39,523 bases of DNA from Candidatus Aminicenantes bacterium UBA647 (GCA_002299555.1 DBOL01000001.1:1-39523), one strand, 5' to 3'; shown: positions 16,493 through 25,756, counted from the stretch's first letter. Program-made: numbers and translations. Notes: generated by a model not told the origin, from the sequence alone.

Positions 16493-18349
16493 ATGATATA
16501 CAAAAATTTTTTATATTTTATTATAGCTGTAGCCATATTTGTTACCGCCCCTGTAACACCAAATGATCTTTTCCCGGTTTTTCAGGATATTCTGATAATC
16601 CCGATACTCATTTTTTTGTTCTCACTCCATATCAGGAATTCATTTATAAGGTTACAGAAAAGGCATCGGGAGAACGATATGTATCCCGGTGTGTTCAGAT
16701 CGGAATATCTGAAAATCACCAATTATTCACTGATAAAAGCTATTGTTTTGTTTATATTCGAAATCTACATATTTGATCTTAAAGTAATTATTCTTTCTAC
16801 TTTCCGGCTAGGCGGGATAACATTTGCCGGAGATGTATTAGTGCTTTCAATATTTATATTCCATTTTGCAATTGTATGGTATTGGGGTTATAAAATTGCA
16901 GGAGAAATAGTTTATTTATCTCAAAGTGTATGGAAGTTCATCTCTAACAATATAAAATTCAACCTCGCAATTGTGATCCCGTGGTTGATCCTTACACTTG
17001 GCACAGATATCCTGAAGTTACTTAATATTACATGGATCACAGAAAATTCAGGCTCACCACTCTTTCAGGTCACTTTTTTTGGACTATTTCTCCTGATATT
17101 TTTGATCATTGGGCCTATCATTATCATAAAATTGTGGGATTGCAAACCTCTCAGTGAGGGAGATCTCAGGAATAAAATAGTTCAATTTACTGAAAAAGAG
17201 GGGATCTCATTTAAGCAGATCCTTTCATGGAATTCTTTGAGTAAAAGCCTTATGACAGCGGGAGTACTTGGATATTTCCCATTTTCCAGATACCTCCTCA
17301 TTACACCGGAACTCATGAATTTCCTTTCGGATGAAGAGATAATTGCTGTGGTCAGCCATGAGACCGGCCATGTAAAGAGGAAGCATATCCTCTATTATCT
17401 TTTGTTGTTTATCGGATTTGCCATCATAAGCGGTGGATTGATGAATATAATAAATCTGATCATTCTCAGTTCTCCTGTTGGAATCGATTTGCTTTCAGGA
17501 CAGGCAGATATTCTCGGTGTAAGCCCTTTCCATTTCCTGGCCGGAACTATTTCTATCCTTATGTTCATTTTGTATTTCAGGTTCATTTTCGGATATTTCA
17601 TGAGAAATTTTGAACGCGAAGCAGATGTATATTGCTTTGATTCAGGTGTTGACCCCGATCATCTTGTAAGTTCATTTGAAAAACTTGGTGGTGGAATTAA
17701 AGAAAAAAAAGGGAGTAACTGGCACCATTTCTCAATTGGGGAGAGGATAGACTTTATTGAAAAATGTATAAAGGATCGATCCGAGATCATTCGCCACAGA
17801 AAGAAGGTTAAAAAGAGTGTTCTTGGTTATGTAACAATTTTGATAACACTGCTTGTGTTGACCATGAATCCTCTGTCAAGAACTTTCAATGAAGGGATGG
17901 AGCGGAAGGTAGTGCTAGGGGTTCTGGAAAGGGGAATGGAAAGATCACCGTCTGATTACAGACTCTACTCAGCTGCAGCAGCCATTTATCATGAAATGGA
18001 GAAATGGGATGAGGCTAAAAATTATTATGAGAAGTCACTTGCAATAAAATATGATCAGCCTGAAACATTGAACAATCTGGCATGGCTCCTTGTTACCTGT
18101 GAGGATGAGTTATTCAGAGAAAGGCGAAGGGGGCTCCGGCTGGCAAGGGATGCAGCATCTTTGAAAACTGAAGCGCATATATATGACACCCTGGCAGAAG
18201 CATTTCTTATTAACGAAAAATATGAAGAGGCTGTTGAGGCTTCAGAGACTGCATTAAAGCTCTCAGGTGGCGATACTAAATATTTTGAAGATCAATTGAT
18301 GAAAATGAGGAAATATCTGGGCATATCGGGATCTACATTCAAGTTATAA
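16493..18349 (+). CDS. M48-family membrane metalloprotease with C-terminal TPRs
   Basis: A 618-residue integral membrane zinc protease. Several hydrophobic segments precede the zinc motif HETGH (His289, Glu290, His293); the third ligand lies in EREAD near residue 376. More membrane helices flank the site (YLLLFIGFAIISGGLMNII, ILMFILYFRFIFGYFM), then a final one near VTILITLLVLTM leads into TPR-like repeats such as SAAAAIYHEMEKWDEAKNYY and TLAEAFLINEKYEEAVEAS. The layout is that of HtpX/Ste24-related envelope quality-control proteases. The ATG at 16493, preceded by GGGGA, opens directly on the first membrane helix; an in-frame TTG at 16430 would add 21 residues. Divergent from the cystathionine synthase gene. 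Confidence 0.82.
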   Translation: MIYKNFLYFIIAVAIFVTAPVTPNDLFPVFQDILIIPILIFLFSLHIRNSFIRLQKRHRENDMYPGVFRSEYLKITNYSLIKAIVLFIFEIYIFDLKVIILSTFRLGGITFAGDVLVLSIFIFHFAIVWYWGYKIAGEIVYLSQSVWKFISNNIKFNLAIVIPWLILTLGTDILKLLNITWITENSGSPLFQVTFFGLFLLIFLIIGPIIIIKLWDCKPLSEGDLRNKIVQFTEKEGISFKQILSWNSLSKSLMTAGVLGYFPFSRYLLITPELMNFLSDEEIIAVVSHETGHVKRKHILYYLLLFIGFAIISGGLMNIINLIILSSPVGIDLLSGQADILGVSPFHFLAGTISILMFILYFRFIFGYFMRNFEREADVYCFDSGVDPDHLVSSFEKLGGGIKEKKGSNWHHFSIGERIDFIEKCIKDRSEIIRHRKKVKKSVLGYVTILITLLVLTMNPLSRTFNEGMERKVVLGVLERGMERSPSDYRLYSAAAAIYHEMEKWDEAKNYYEKSLAIKYDQPETLNNLAWLLVTCEDELFRERRRGLRLARDAASLKTEAHIYDTLAEAFLINEKYEEAVEASETALKLSGGDTKYFEDQLMKMRKYLGISGSTFKL

Positions 18350-18443
18350 AGGAATTACCATTATTTGTCGAATATTCTTGTGACAAAGTTTATTATCTGC
18401 GTGAAGTTTAATAAAAAATATTTTCTGAATATAAACAATTTTG

Positions 18444-18472
18444 TTAGAAAAGTTGACTCCTATTCGTATAAT
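18444..18472 (+). promoter_or_regulatory. Possible promoter in the gap before the PPDK-regulator gene
   Basis: A perfect TATAAT at 18467-18472 with TTAGAA 17 bases upstream (three of six matches). This 265-base gap otherwise holds no convincing gene. It would leave a leader of about 135 bases before the ATG at 18615. Confidence 0.35.
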
Positions 18473-18614
18473 CTCAAGATCGATAGCACCTTCTGGAATG
18501 AGATCGAGACTATTCCTGAATTCAGTACTTGAATTTTCGGGGTAATTTCTTTTATAGTTATCGATGAAGATTATTTATTAGTGATTTTATGGAAAATAAG
18601 ATCAGGAAATCAAG

Positions 18615-19451
18615 ATGAAACATCAGGTATATGTAATATCAGACGGAACAGGTAAGACTGCAGAAGGGGCACTTCAATCTGCTATGGCCCAATTCGGAAA
18701 GGTCAATGTAAATGTAAATGTGAGGTCTCATATCCATACTGACTCCGAAATAAAGAGCATTCTGGCGGAAGCCAAGGTTAATAAAGGGTTCGTTGTACAT
18801 ACAATAGTATCAAAGAATCTGAGGGATAGAATTCTTATACTCGGAAGGCTGTACGATGTAGAAACTATTGATCTCATGGGGCCGCTCCTTGCCCAGCTTT
18901 CCCGTCAACTTGACTATTCTCCAGTAGAGACTCCGGGAATGTTCAGGAAGCTGAACAGATCATACTTTCAGAGGATCGAGGCTATGGAGTTTGCATTCAG
19001 GCACGATGACGGGCAGAGAGCTGAGGAAATTAACAAGGGTGAGTTGGTCTTGTTGGGAGTGTCGCGGACATTTAAGACCCCTCTCAGTATTTACCTGGCA
19101 TTCAAGGGGTGGAGGGTTGCTAACGTCCCGATCATTTTGAATATTGAACCCCCGGGGAGCATTTTTGACCTCAAAGGACTCCATGTTTTTGGACTGTCAA
19201 CCTATCCCAAAAACCTTTCTGAACTGAGAAGTGTCAGGGATCACCATCTTGGAGGTTCGACTGGGAATTATTCAGATCTGGAATATGTAACAGAAGAATT
19301 GAAGTATGCAAGAAAGATTTTCAGAGGTATCAAAGGTTGCTCAATTATTGATGTTACCAATAAACCTATCGAGGAAATTGCATCAGATATTCTAAACAGG
19401 ATTAAGGAATCGGAAGGCGAATCATTAGATGTTGAGAGGATAGATGACTGA
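18615..19451 (+). CDS. Pyruvate,phosphate dikinase / PEP synthase regulatory protein (kinase-pyrophosphorylase, DUF299)
   Basis: A 278-residue bifunctional kinase/pyrophosphorylase of the DUF299 family, which inactivates PPDK or PEP synthase by ADP-dependent threonine phosphorylation and reactivates it by phosphate-dependent removal. Seen: the N-terminal VYVISDGTGKTAEG, the P-loop-like LLGVSRTFKTPLSIYLA, and the PPGSIFDL and SIIDVTNKPIEEIA segments typical of the family. The target enzyme is not encoded in the window, so whether it controls PPDK or PEP synthase is open. AGGAA lies upstream of the ATG. The stop overlaps the GIY-YIG gene by eight bases. Confidence 0.9.
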   Translation: MKHQVYVISDGTGKTAEGALQSAMAQFGKVNVNVNVRSHIHTDSEIKSILAEAKVNKGFVVHTIVSKNLRDRILILGRLYDVETIDLMGPLLAQLSRQLDYSPVETPGMFRKLNRSYFQRIEAMEFAFRHDDGQRAEEINKGELVLLGVSRTFKTPLSIYLAFKGWRVANVPIILNIEPPGSIFDLKGLHVFGLSTYPKNLSELRSVRDHHLGGSTGNYSDLEYVTEELKYARKIFRGIKGCSIIDVTNKPIEEIASDILNRIKESEGESLDVERIDD

Positions 19452-19719
19452 ATCTGATGAATGGTTGGTTTACATTCTGAAATGCGGTGATGGCAGCTAT
19501 TATACAGGCATCACAAAAGATATGGAAAAAAGGATAGGAGAACATCGATCCGGCAAAGGGGCAAAATATGTCCGAGGCAGGGGGCCGCTGGAAATAGTAT
19601 TTATAAAAAATACAGATTCTCATGGTTCTGCACTCAAGCATGAAATAAAGATCAAAAAACTATCTAAATTAAAAAAGAAAGAGCTAATTTCAAATCCCTC
19701 GATTTTTATAGAACTGTAA
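19444..19719 (+). CDS. GIY-YIG domain protein (YhbQ/UPF0213 type)
   Basis: A 91-residue single-domain GIY-YIG superfamily protein. The motif appears as VYILKCGDGSYYTGITKD, where Y-x-L and Y-T-G correspond to the GIY and YIG halves, followed by RIGEHRSGKGAKYVRGRGP with the conserved arginine and the late Glu in ALKHEIKIKKLSK. Members are predicted endonucleases, with reported activity on DNA ends or R-loop-type structures in some homologues; the role here is unknown. It is translationally coupled to the upstream regulator gene. Confidence 0.88.
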   Translation: MTESDEWLVYILKCGDGSYYTGITKDMEKRIGEHRSGKGAKYVRGRGPLEIVFIKNTDSHGSALKHEIKIKKLSKLKKKELISNPSIFIEL

Positions 19720-19872
19720 CCTTTCGGGGACGGTTCCATTTTTGTTAACAAATATCATTTATTTGCTTACTTAAAGTAATCATGGAGATAGCCACTATTG
19801 AATTAATAACATTAATATTATTTGTTAGCCTGATGACAAGGTGATCCGTTATAGTGTTGAAAAGGAGATGAT

Positions 19873-20919
19873 ATGAAAAAAATAATACTCTTATTGTTAA
19901 TGTTGTTATTAGTTCTGAATTCGGGATACGCTGCAAAAGTTGCTGATCTGGAGGAGATAAACAAACCGGAACTGATGGAGATCGTAGGTGATACATTGCT
20001 GATAGTTGAGGGTGCAGAGATCTATTCTTATGACCTTAAAGGTCTGAAGTTTAAAAAAAAATTCGGAAGAAAAGGTGAAGGGCCAGGGGAATTAAAAATA
20101 ACGCCCTCTATGGCTAATTATATTATTCCTCTGAAGGACTCATTCCTGATTGCAAGTATTGATAAAGCAATAGTTTTTACTAAAGATGGTAAAGTTTTGA
20201 AGGAATTCAAGATTCCTCTTTTTACAAGCTTTATTTATCCTGTTAAAGAGAATTTCATCGGAATGAAATTTAAACCAGGTGAAAAAGGGATAGCATGGTT
20301 TGAACTTACTGTTCTTGACAAAGATATGAAATCTGTAAAAGTTTTTCATAAGCAAAAGATGTCCGGGGGACAGAACAGGGTTGATCTTACCTTTGATGGT
20401 GTGGGTATCGCTGTTTTTCGTGACAGAATATATGTTGAGAATAGTCCTGCGGGATTTGATATTCTGGTTTTTGATCTGAAGGGTGAGAAGACTGCAAATA
20501 TTACAAAAGATTTTCAAAAGGTTAAATTTTCTGAAATTCATAAGAAAAGGGCAATAGAAAAACTAAAAGAGAGTCCCGTTATCAGAGATCTGGGGTGGGA
20601 GAATTTCAGTAAATTAGTTAAGATCACTAATGGTGAGTATCTTCCATTGATCCAGGATATGATAATAGATAATGGAAAGATCTATCTGAAGACCAATACT
20701 GTAAAAGATGATAATGTTGAATTCATTGTAATTGATCTTAAAGGAAATATAATTGATAAGATATATCTCCCGGAACCATTTGGTGCAGATTTTGGAAACA
20801 AAATTTTTGGCAGGCCTGCAAGGTTCTATAAGATATATAAAGATAAATACTATTACCTGAAAGAGAATATAGATGAGGAGATGTGGGAGCTGTACAAGGT
20901 TGATATTGACCTGAAGTGA
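19873..20919 (+). CDS. Exported six-bladed beta-propeller protein (paralogue B)
   Basis: A 348-residue protein with a signal peptide (MKKIILLLLMLLLVLNSGYA) and propeller repeats. It shares with the gene at 14364 the motif FGRKGEGPGEL, a following AIVFTKDGKVLKEFKI blade (LSYFTPDGNFLRERKA there), FIVIDLKGNIIDKIYLP, and the same C-terminal EEMWELYKV ending. AAAGGAGATGAT before the ATG supports the start. The 153-base region upstream contains no gene; a TATAGT at 19850 could be a -10 but has no well-spaced -35. Probably periplasmic; ligand unknown. Confidence 0.78.
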   Translation: MKKIILLLLMLLLVLNSGYAAKVADLEEINKPELMEIVGDTLLIVEGAEIYSYDLKGLKFKKKFGRKGEGPGELKITPSMANYIIPLKDSFLIASIDKAIVFTKDGKVLKEFKIPLFTSFIYPVKENFIGMKFKPGEKGIAWFELTVLDKDMKSVKVFHKQKMSGGQNRVDLTFDGVGIAVFRDRIYVENSPAGFDILVFDLKGEKTANITKDFQKVKFSEIHKKRAIEKLKESPVIRDLGWENFSKLVKITNGEYLPLIQDMIIDNGKIYLKTNTVKDDNVEFIVIDLKGNIIDKIYLPEPFGADFGNKIFGRPARFYKIYKDKYYYLKENIDEEMWELYKVDIDLK

Positions 20920-20997
20920 TCTGCAAATAAATTTACTTTGAAACTTTTTAACTCCTTTGGTTGTCTAAGGAAGTAACAAAATAAATTGGAGGCAGTT

Positions 20998-22107
20998 ATG
21001 AAAATTTTAAAGAAGAATCTACATGGAAGTACCCACATGGTCTTGCTTGCTTTTCTGCTGATCTTTACAGTTATCACTGTTCAGAGTTATGCGGGAAAAG
21101 CTGAAGGGAAGGGTTTTCTCGGTGTAAATATAGAGAAACTTTCCGGTGATGACAGAGAAGAGTTCAGTGTAAAGTTTGGTGTTCTGGTTACCGGCGTTAC
21201 AAAAGGTGAATCTGCATTTAAAGCGGGACTGAAGAAATATGATGTTCTGCAATATATTGGTAAGACCATGACACGCAGGCCTGATGATGTTGTTGAAGCA
21301 GTCAGCAGCAAAGCTCCAGGTACGAAAGTGAGTGTTAAATTTGTACGTGACGGGAAGAAAATGACTTTATCAGCAGTCCTTGGGAAAAAAGAAGTAAATA
21401 GGTTCTTTTTTAAACAGGGTGGAAATGAGTTTAGAATTCTTGGTGATAAACTTCATGGTAAGCTGAGTGGTTTGAAAGAGTTAAAAGAGCTGAAGGAATT
21501 ACAGGGAATTAAAAAGTGGAAGATGAAGAAAACTGTTTTCCTCGGTGTTGAAATGCAGTCGATGGATGACAACTTTGCAAAATATTTCGGAGTGAAGAAA
21601 GATGGCGGTGCACTCGTAATGAAGGTGACAAAAGGCAGCGCAGCATTAAAGGCCGGAATTGTATCAGGTGATGTGATCCTCAAGATCGAAGGAAAAGCTG
21701 TTAAAGGTCCTGGAGATGTTTCAAAGGCTATTCAGGGGAAAAAGAAAGGCGATAAGATAAAGATAAAAATCCTAAGGCATAAAAAAGTTAAGAATTTTAC
21801 GGTTGAACTGGGGGAGAGATCATTTTCCGGTGCAATGTTCTTCGGTGACAAAGGGTTGCATCTGGGAGACCATGGCATTCATATCAGAACTCCTGGAATT
21901 GTTAATGAAATAAGGGTTTGGCGTGATTCGGATGGGAATATTCATAAAGAGAAGCTCCATCTTAAAGAAGAACATGTGAAGATGCAGAAAGAGAAAAAAA
22001 TGCAGAAAGAAGAGTATAAAAAGCTCAAGAAAATCAAGGAAAAAGAACTGCAGAAAAAGCTTAAAGTTATTGAAGAAGAGACTAAAGAAGAAGAAACATT
22101 TATTTAA
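20998..22107 (+). CDS. Exported twin-PDZ protein without a protease domain
   Basis: A 369-residue protein: N-terminal signal or anchor (VLLAFLLIFTVITVQSYA), PDZ domain one (about 40-130; GFLGVNIEKL, VLVTGVTKGESAFKAGLKKY, DVLQYIGKTM), a linker with a repeated LKELKELKELQ run, PDZ domain two (about 180-275; FLGVEMQSM, ALVMKVTKGSAALKAGIVSG, DVILKIEGKAV), then a histidine-rich segment and a lysine/glutamate-rich coiled-coil tail. The domain pair resembles the PDZ tandem of DegP/HtrA, but no serine protease domain is present, so it is more likely a periplasmic adaptor or chaperone. GGAGG at 20988-20992 selects the ATG at 20998 over an in-frame TTG at 20986. Confidence 0.78.
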   Translation: MKILKKNLHGSTHMVLLAFLLIFTVITVQSYAGKAEGKGFLGVNIEKLSGDDREEFSVKFGVLVTGVTKGESAFKAGLKKYDVLQYIGKTMTRRPDDVVEAVSSKAPGTKVSVKFVRDGKKMTLSAVLGKKEVNRFFFKQGGNEFRILGDKLHGKLSGLKELKELKELQGIKKWKMKKTVFLGVEMQSMDDNFAKYFGVKKDGGALVMKVTKGSAALKAGIVSGDVILKIEGKAVKGPGDVSKAIQGKKKGDKIKIKILRHKKVKNFTVELGERSFSGAMFFGDKGLHLGDHGIHIRTPGIVNEIRVWRDSDGNIHKEKLHLKEEHVKMQKEKKMQKEEYKKLKKIKEKELQKKLKVIEEETKEEETFI

Positions 22108-22121
22108 CCCCAACTTATATA

Positions 22122-22150
22122 GTGAGCGGAGAAATATTTTCTCCGCTCAC
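22122..22150. terminator. Strong palindromic terminator between convergent genes
   Basis: GTGAGCGGAGAAA and TTTCTCCGCTCAC form a perfect 13-pair stem with a three-base TAT loop, 14 bases after the PDZ gene stop and 26 bases before the end of the convergent propeller gene. T-rich sequence follows on the plus strand. Its symmetry fits bidirectional termination. Confidence 0.85.
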
Positions 22151-22176
22151 TTCTTTATAAGTTAGGATTCACATAT

Positions 22177-24828
22177 CTATTTTTTTACCTCAATAATATT
22201 GTTGGAGGAAAAATCATCTACACTGAGATCTACTCGGTATTCCCCGGGTTTAACAAAAGGATCTCTCCTTTTCGGATTATCCGGTTTCAGATCCCATCTT
22301 ACAAAATTAAATCCTTTTACACCATCTGATCTGATAGTCCTTATCGTTTTCCCGTCAGGCCCGGATATCTCAATTTTTACTTTAGCATCCTTATTCAGCC
22401 AGAAGCCGAAGTTTCCAGGTTTTGTTCCTTCCCAATACCACATTCTCCACTTCGGAAGTTTTGCACATTCGGGTTTGAACAAATGAAGGTCTTTCCCGAA
22501 TCCTGTTTTTGCCATTTCTTTAATATATCTGACATCCAGGGCATACATTCCTCTGCCATGGGTGGCTGCAATTAATATATCTGCCTTCGGATGGATCACC
22601 AGGTCCTGAATATAGGTTGTAGGCAGATCTTTCATAAGAGCATGCCATTCTTTCCCCAAGTTAAGAGATACATAAACACCAAAATCTGTACCTGCATAAA
22701 GGATATTTTTGTTGGTTGGGTCTTCTCTAATGACGTTCACCGGACCGCTGGGGATATTTGATACGACACTTTCCCAAGTCTTACCGAAATTTGTCGATCT
22801 CCACATGTACGGGGTGAAGTCATCTTCCCTTTTCCCGTTCTGGGTCAGATAAACTGTCCCCAGGTCATATCGGGAGGCTATTATCCGTGATATCCATTTT
22901 CTGTATGGGAGTTTTCCGGTGATCTCTTTCCATTTCTTCCCGTCATTTACTGTAAGCCATACTCTTCCGTCATCTGTTCCGGCATAGATAATACCCTGTT
23001 TCAGTGGTGATTCGGAAATTGAAAAAATAGTCTGGTAAGGAATATCACCTTTCATAGAGGTTTTGTTGTATGAAAGGTCAGGGCTGATCTTCTTCCAGCT
23101 TTCCCCTTTGTCTGTAGATTTAAATATGAAGTTCATTCCATGGTAGATCACATTGGGATCATGAGGTGAGAGTAGAAAAGGTGCCAGCCATTGTCCCCTG
23201 TATCTCTCCTCTCCTTTTGCCCTTTTAGGCACAATAATCTTTGTATCGTCGTTTTTGATATCTGTCCTCATGAGTGTTCCGTAGAATCCTGCAGAATATA
23301 CAGTATTAGTATCGGTTGGGTCTATGGCATGATTGCTCCCCTCTCCTCCGGGTGCATTTTCCCATTTCTGAGCAGGGATATTAAATCTTCCCTTACTGAG
23401 ATCTACGAAAGCTTTAAAACTTCCATGATCCTGTACGGAACCGTAAACACGGAAGGGGGTTCCCATATCATACATTACATTGAAAAACTGTACTAAAGGG
23501 AGGTTATCCGGGAATGTTCTGAATTTATTCCCTCCATCATAAGAAATGGCAAGTCCACCGTCATTAACATTGACAAGATAATTGGAGTTGTCGGGGTCAA
23601 TCCAGAGGCCATGATGATCTCCGTGCATTCCGGGGAGACGTTTGAATGTCTTCCCTCCGTTATCTGAGACATTTAATGCAAGGCCCATGACATAAATTTT
23701 ATTCTCATTATTGGGGTCAACTCTCATTTGACCGAAAACCCAGCCGTATGTGTTAGAGAGATTCTGCATATACTCATTATTTTTACTTACCTGTCTCCAT
23801 GAGCTTCCTTTGTTATCACTTCTGTATACTGTTGCGCCCTTGATCTTTCCCTCTTTTGGCCTTCCGTAGGAATCCATCTCATCTGCTGAATCCCAATCTC
23901 CGATTTTTTCATAATTATCCACAAATGCATATATAACATTCGGTTTTGATCTGCAGAGGTCTATACCGATCCTTCCCCTGTGTTTTGCTTCAGGCAGGCC
24001 TTTGTTTATGGGTGTCCAGTCTCTTCCTCCGTTATCTGTCCGGTAGAGTCCTGTCCATTTGTATCCCTTCTCAATCCTGGGGTCATTCCATTTCCGCCTT
24101 ATTCTCTGCCAGAATGAGACATAAAGTGTATCAGGATGGGCAGGGTCCATTACGAGATCAATTGCTCCCGTTCTCCCATTTATATATTTGATATTACGCC
24201 AGTGCTTTCCACCATCGATCGTTTTGTAAAGCCCCCTTTTTGTGTTATCTGTCCATTCGTGCCCGGATGCTGCGACATATACGATATCGGGGTTTTTCGG
24301 ATGAATGATGATCCTGGAAATAGTATTTGTGTCGGTTAGTCCCATATGTTTCCACGTTTTACCACCATCAGCAGATTTGTAGATCCCTGCTCCGGTCTGG
24401 GAGCTCCTGTAGATATTTGCCTCTCCTGTCCCCACCCAGATAGTTTTCTGATCGGAAGGAGCGATAGCAATATCTCCTATTGATGTGGAAGCTTTATTTT
24501 CAAAAACAGGATCCCAGGTTGTACCTTCATTTTCTGTTTTCCAAACTCCTCCTGATGCTCCAGCAACATATATGGTGTAGTTCTTCCCCTTTGGATAAAC
24601 AACCTCGACATCTGTCATCCTGCCACTGACATTGACAGGTCCCAGAAACTGCCATGGAAGGGTTTTGAACATGGAATTTTCTTTCATAGCAACATGTTCG
24701 GCATACCATTTCAGCCTGAGTCCGGGGTCAGTATTCTTTATGACTTTATTTGCCGGATGTAGAAATAATGCGACTGAAAAAATTATTAATGTAATGACAA
24801 AAAAACTCTTATGCGCCCTGTGGATCAT
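22177..24828 (-). CDS. Exported sortilin-like Asp-box (BNR) beta-propeller protein
   Basis: An 883-residue secreted protein with an N-terminal signal (FFVITLIIFSVALFL). It carries about ten Asp-box or degenerate Asp-box repeats spread along the chain, such as SADGGKTWKH, TIDGGKHWRN, TDNGGRDWTP, SDNKGSSWRQ, STDKGESWKK, TVNDGKKWKE and STNFGKTWES, alternating with IYVAGASGGVWKT-like and TVYLTQ strands. This is the VPS10/sortilin-type double propeller. The C-terminal 90 residues form a FlgD-like Ig module with IRSDGVKGFNFVRWDLKPDN. Catalytic glycosidase residues are not evident, so a binding role is likelier. GGAGGTG before the ATG at 24828 decides the start. Confidence 0.82.
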   Translation of the reverse strand: MIHRAHKSFFVITLIIFSVALFLHPANKVIKNTDPGLRLKWYAEHVAMKENSMFKTLPWQFLGPVNVSGRMTDVEVVYPKGKNYTIYVAGASGGVWKTENEGTTWDPVFENKASTSIGDIAIAPSDQKTIWVGTGEANIYRSSQTGAGIYKSADGGKTWKHMGLTDTNTISRIIIHPKNPDIVYVAASGHEWTDNTKRGLYKTIDGGKHWRNIKYINGRTGAIDLVMDPAHPDTLYVSFWQRIRRKWNDPRIEKGYKWTGLYRTDNGGRDWTPINKGLPEAKHRGRIGIDLCRSKPNVIYAFVDNYEKIGDWDSADEMDSYGRPKEGKIKGATVYRSDNKGSSWRQVSKNNEYMQNLSNTYGWVFGQMRVDPNNENKIYVMGLALNVSDNGGKTFKRLPGMHGDHHGLWIDPDNSNYLVNVNDGGLAISYDGGNKFRTFPDNLPLVQFFNVMYDMGTPFRVYGSVQDHGSFKAFVDLSKGRFNIPAQKWENAPGGEGSNHAIDPTDTNTVYSAGFYGTLMRTDIKNDDTKIIVPKRAKGEERYRGQWLAPFLLSPHDPNVIYHGMNFIFKSTDKGESWKKISPDLSYNKTSMKGDIPYQTIFSISESPLKQGIIYAGTDDGRVWLTVNDGKKWKEITGKLPYRKWISRIIASRYDLGTVYLTQNGKREDDFTPYMWRSTNFGKTWESVVSNIPSGPVNVIREDPTNKNILYAGTDFGVYVSLNLGKEWHALMKDLPTTYIQDLVIHPKADILIAATHGRGMYALDVRYIKEMAKTGFGKDLHLFKPECAKLPKWRMWYWEGTKPGNFGFWLNKDAKVKIEISGPDGKTIRTIRSDGVKGFNFVRWDLKPDNPKRRDPFVKPGEYRVDLSVDDFSSNNIIEVKK

Positions 24829-24940
24829 GTTAACACCTCCTCTGATGTTTGACTGATTTAATTCTACTCCCTGCATTTTTTCTATTCAATAAAAAAATGA
24901 ATATTTCGTTCAATATTATCAGGTATCTTTATTTAGAATT

Positions 24941-24967
24941 TTGACTTTAAAATGTGGGTGTGATAAT
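24941..24967 (+). promoter_or_regulatory. Possible promoter for the CRP/FNR regulator
   Basis: TTGACT (24941-24946) and GATAAT (24962-24967) with a 15-base spacer, shorter than ideal. Transcription would begin only about ten bases before the ATG at 24983, giving a near-leaderless message, which fits the lack of a clear Shine-Dalgarno there. Confidence 0.35.
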
Positions 24968-24982
24968 TCTGTAAAAAATGAA

Positions 24983-25699
24983 ATGGATAATAATAATTTA
25001 AATTTTCCTGTTGTTAAGGATAAAGTGTGGTATCTGAAAAAGGTCAATATCTTCTCCGGCTTGACTATGGATGAAATGATGTTCCTGGACAGGAACTCAA
25101 AAATGAAATCTTTCAAGAAAGGTGAAACCATATATTTCGGAGAGAGAGATCATGACAAGATTTTCTTTCTGAAGAAGGGGAAAGTTAAACTTCTGAAACT
25201 GGATATGACTGGAAAAGAGATGGTCTATGCGATCCTGAAAGAGAATGAAGTGTTTGGTAGTCTGTCTCAATTGAAGGAGAATATAAATAGTGAATATGCT
25301 GAATCGCTCAGTGAAACTATGGTTTGTTATATAAGCAAAGATCAATTTTTTAAATTTATTGAAAGCAAGCCGTCAATAATGATAAAGCTTAACAGGCTAC
25401 TCGGAACAAAAGTACTTGAACTGGAAATGCTTATAGAGGAGTTGACCTTTAAACCTGTTTTCGGCAGGATCGTATCTTTGTTACTTAAATTGAATCGAAA
25501 ATTCGGAGTTAATTATAAGGGAAATATTCTGATCAATCTTACTTTGACTCACAATGATATTGCTTCAATGATCGGAGCAACAAGAGAATCGACAACACTT
25601 GCATTGAACAAATTAAAGGAACAAAAATTGATAAACTCCGAGAGGAAAAAAATAATCATCGAAGATTTTGAAAAGTTGAAGGAACTTTCGGAAAGTTGA
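24983..25699 (+). CDS. CRP/FNR-family transcriptional regulator
   Basis: A 238-residue regulator with an N-terminal cyclic-nucleotide-binding-like beta barrel (FKKGETIYFGERDHDKIFFL, GKVKLLKLDMTGKEMVYAIL, NEVFGSLSQLKE), a long dimerisation helix and a C-terminal winged helix (TLTHNDIASMIGATRESTTL, NKLKEQKLI). It lacks the N-terminal FNR cysteine cluster and has only one cysteine (in MVCYI), so a [4Fe-4S] oxygen sensor is unlikely; the ligand is unknown. The ATG at 24983 is taken as start; an in-frame TTG at 24941 would add KCGC but coincides with a -35-like element. It lies next to the sulfur-reductase cluster, of which it may be the regulator. Confidence 0.85.
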   Translation: MDNNNLNFPVVKDKVWYLKKVNIFSGLTMDEMMFLDRNSKMKSFKKGETIYFGERDHDKIFFLKKGKVKLLKLDMTGKEMVYAILKENEVFGSLSQLKENINSEYAESLSETMVCYISKDQFFKFIESKPSIMIKLNRLLGTKVLELEMLIEELTFKPVFGRIVSLLLKLNRKFGVNYKGNILINLTLTHNDIASMIGATRESTTLALNKLKEQKLINSERKKIIIEDFEKLKELSES

Positions 25700-25707
25700 T
25701 CCCCATA

Positions 25708-25734
25708 CCGGGCCGAAGCCCGGCACAGGTTTTT
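25708..25734 (+). terminator. Intrinsic terminator after the CRP/FNR gene
   Basis: CCGGGC, tetraloop CGAA, GCCCGG makes a perfect six-pair GC stem, followed after CACAGG by five T residues. It lies between the convergent regulator and methionine-rich membrane protein genes and may stop transcription from both sides. Confidence 0.7.
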
Positions 25735-25756
25735 CTCCTGTAAACATAAAGAGGAG

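Noticed and set aside
18380..18532. A GTG-started frame of 50 codons after the M48 protease stop, in frame with that gene.
   Set aside because: No Shine-Dalgarno, no recognisable motif, low-complexity composition; continuous with the M48 frame by chance after a TAA stop. Treated as intergenic.
22177..24828. Annotating the Asp-box protein as a sialidase or glycoside hydrolase.
   Set aside because: Asp-boxes are structural; I could not identify a sialidase arginine triad or other catalytic residues.
24941..25699. Calling the CRP/FNR-family regulator an FNR oxygen sensor.
   Set aside because: The N-terminal cysteine cluster required for the [4Fe-4S] sensor is absent; even the longer TTG start adds only two cysteines.
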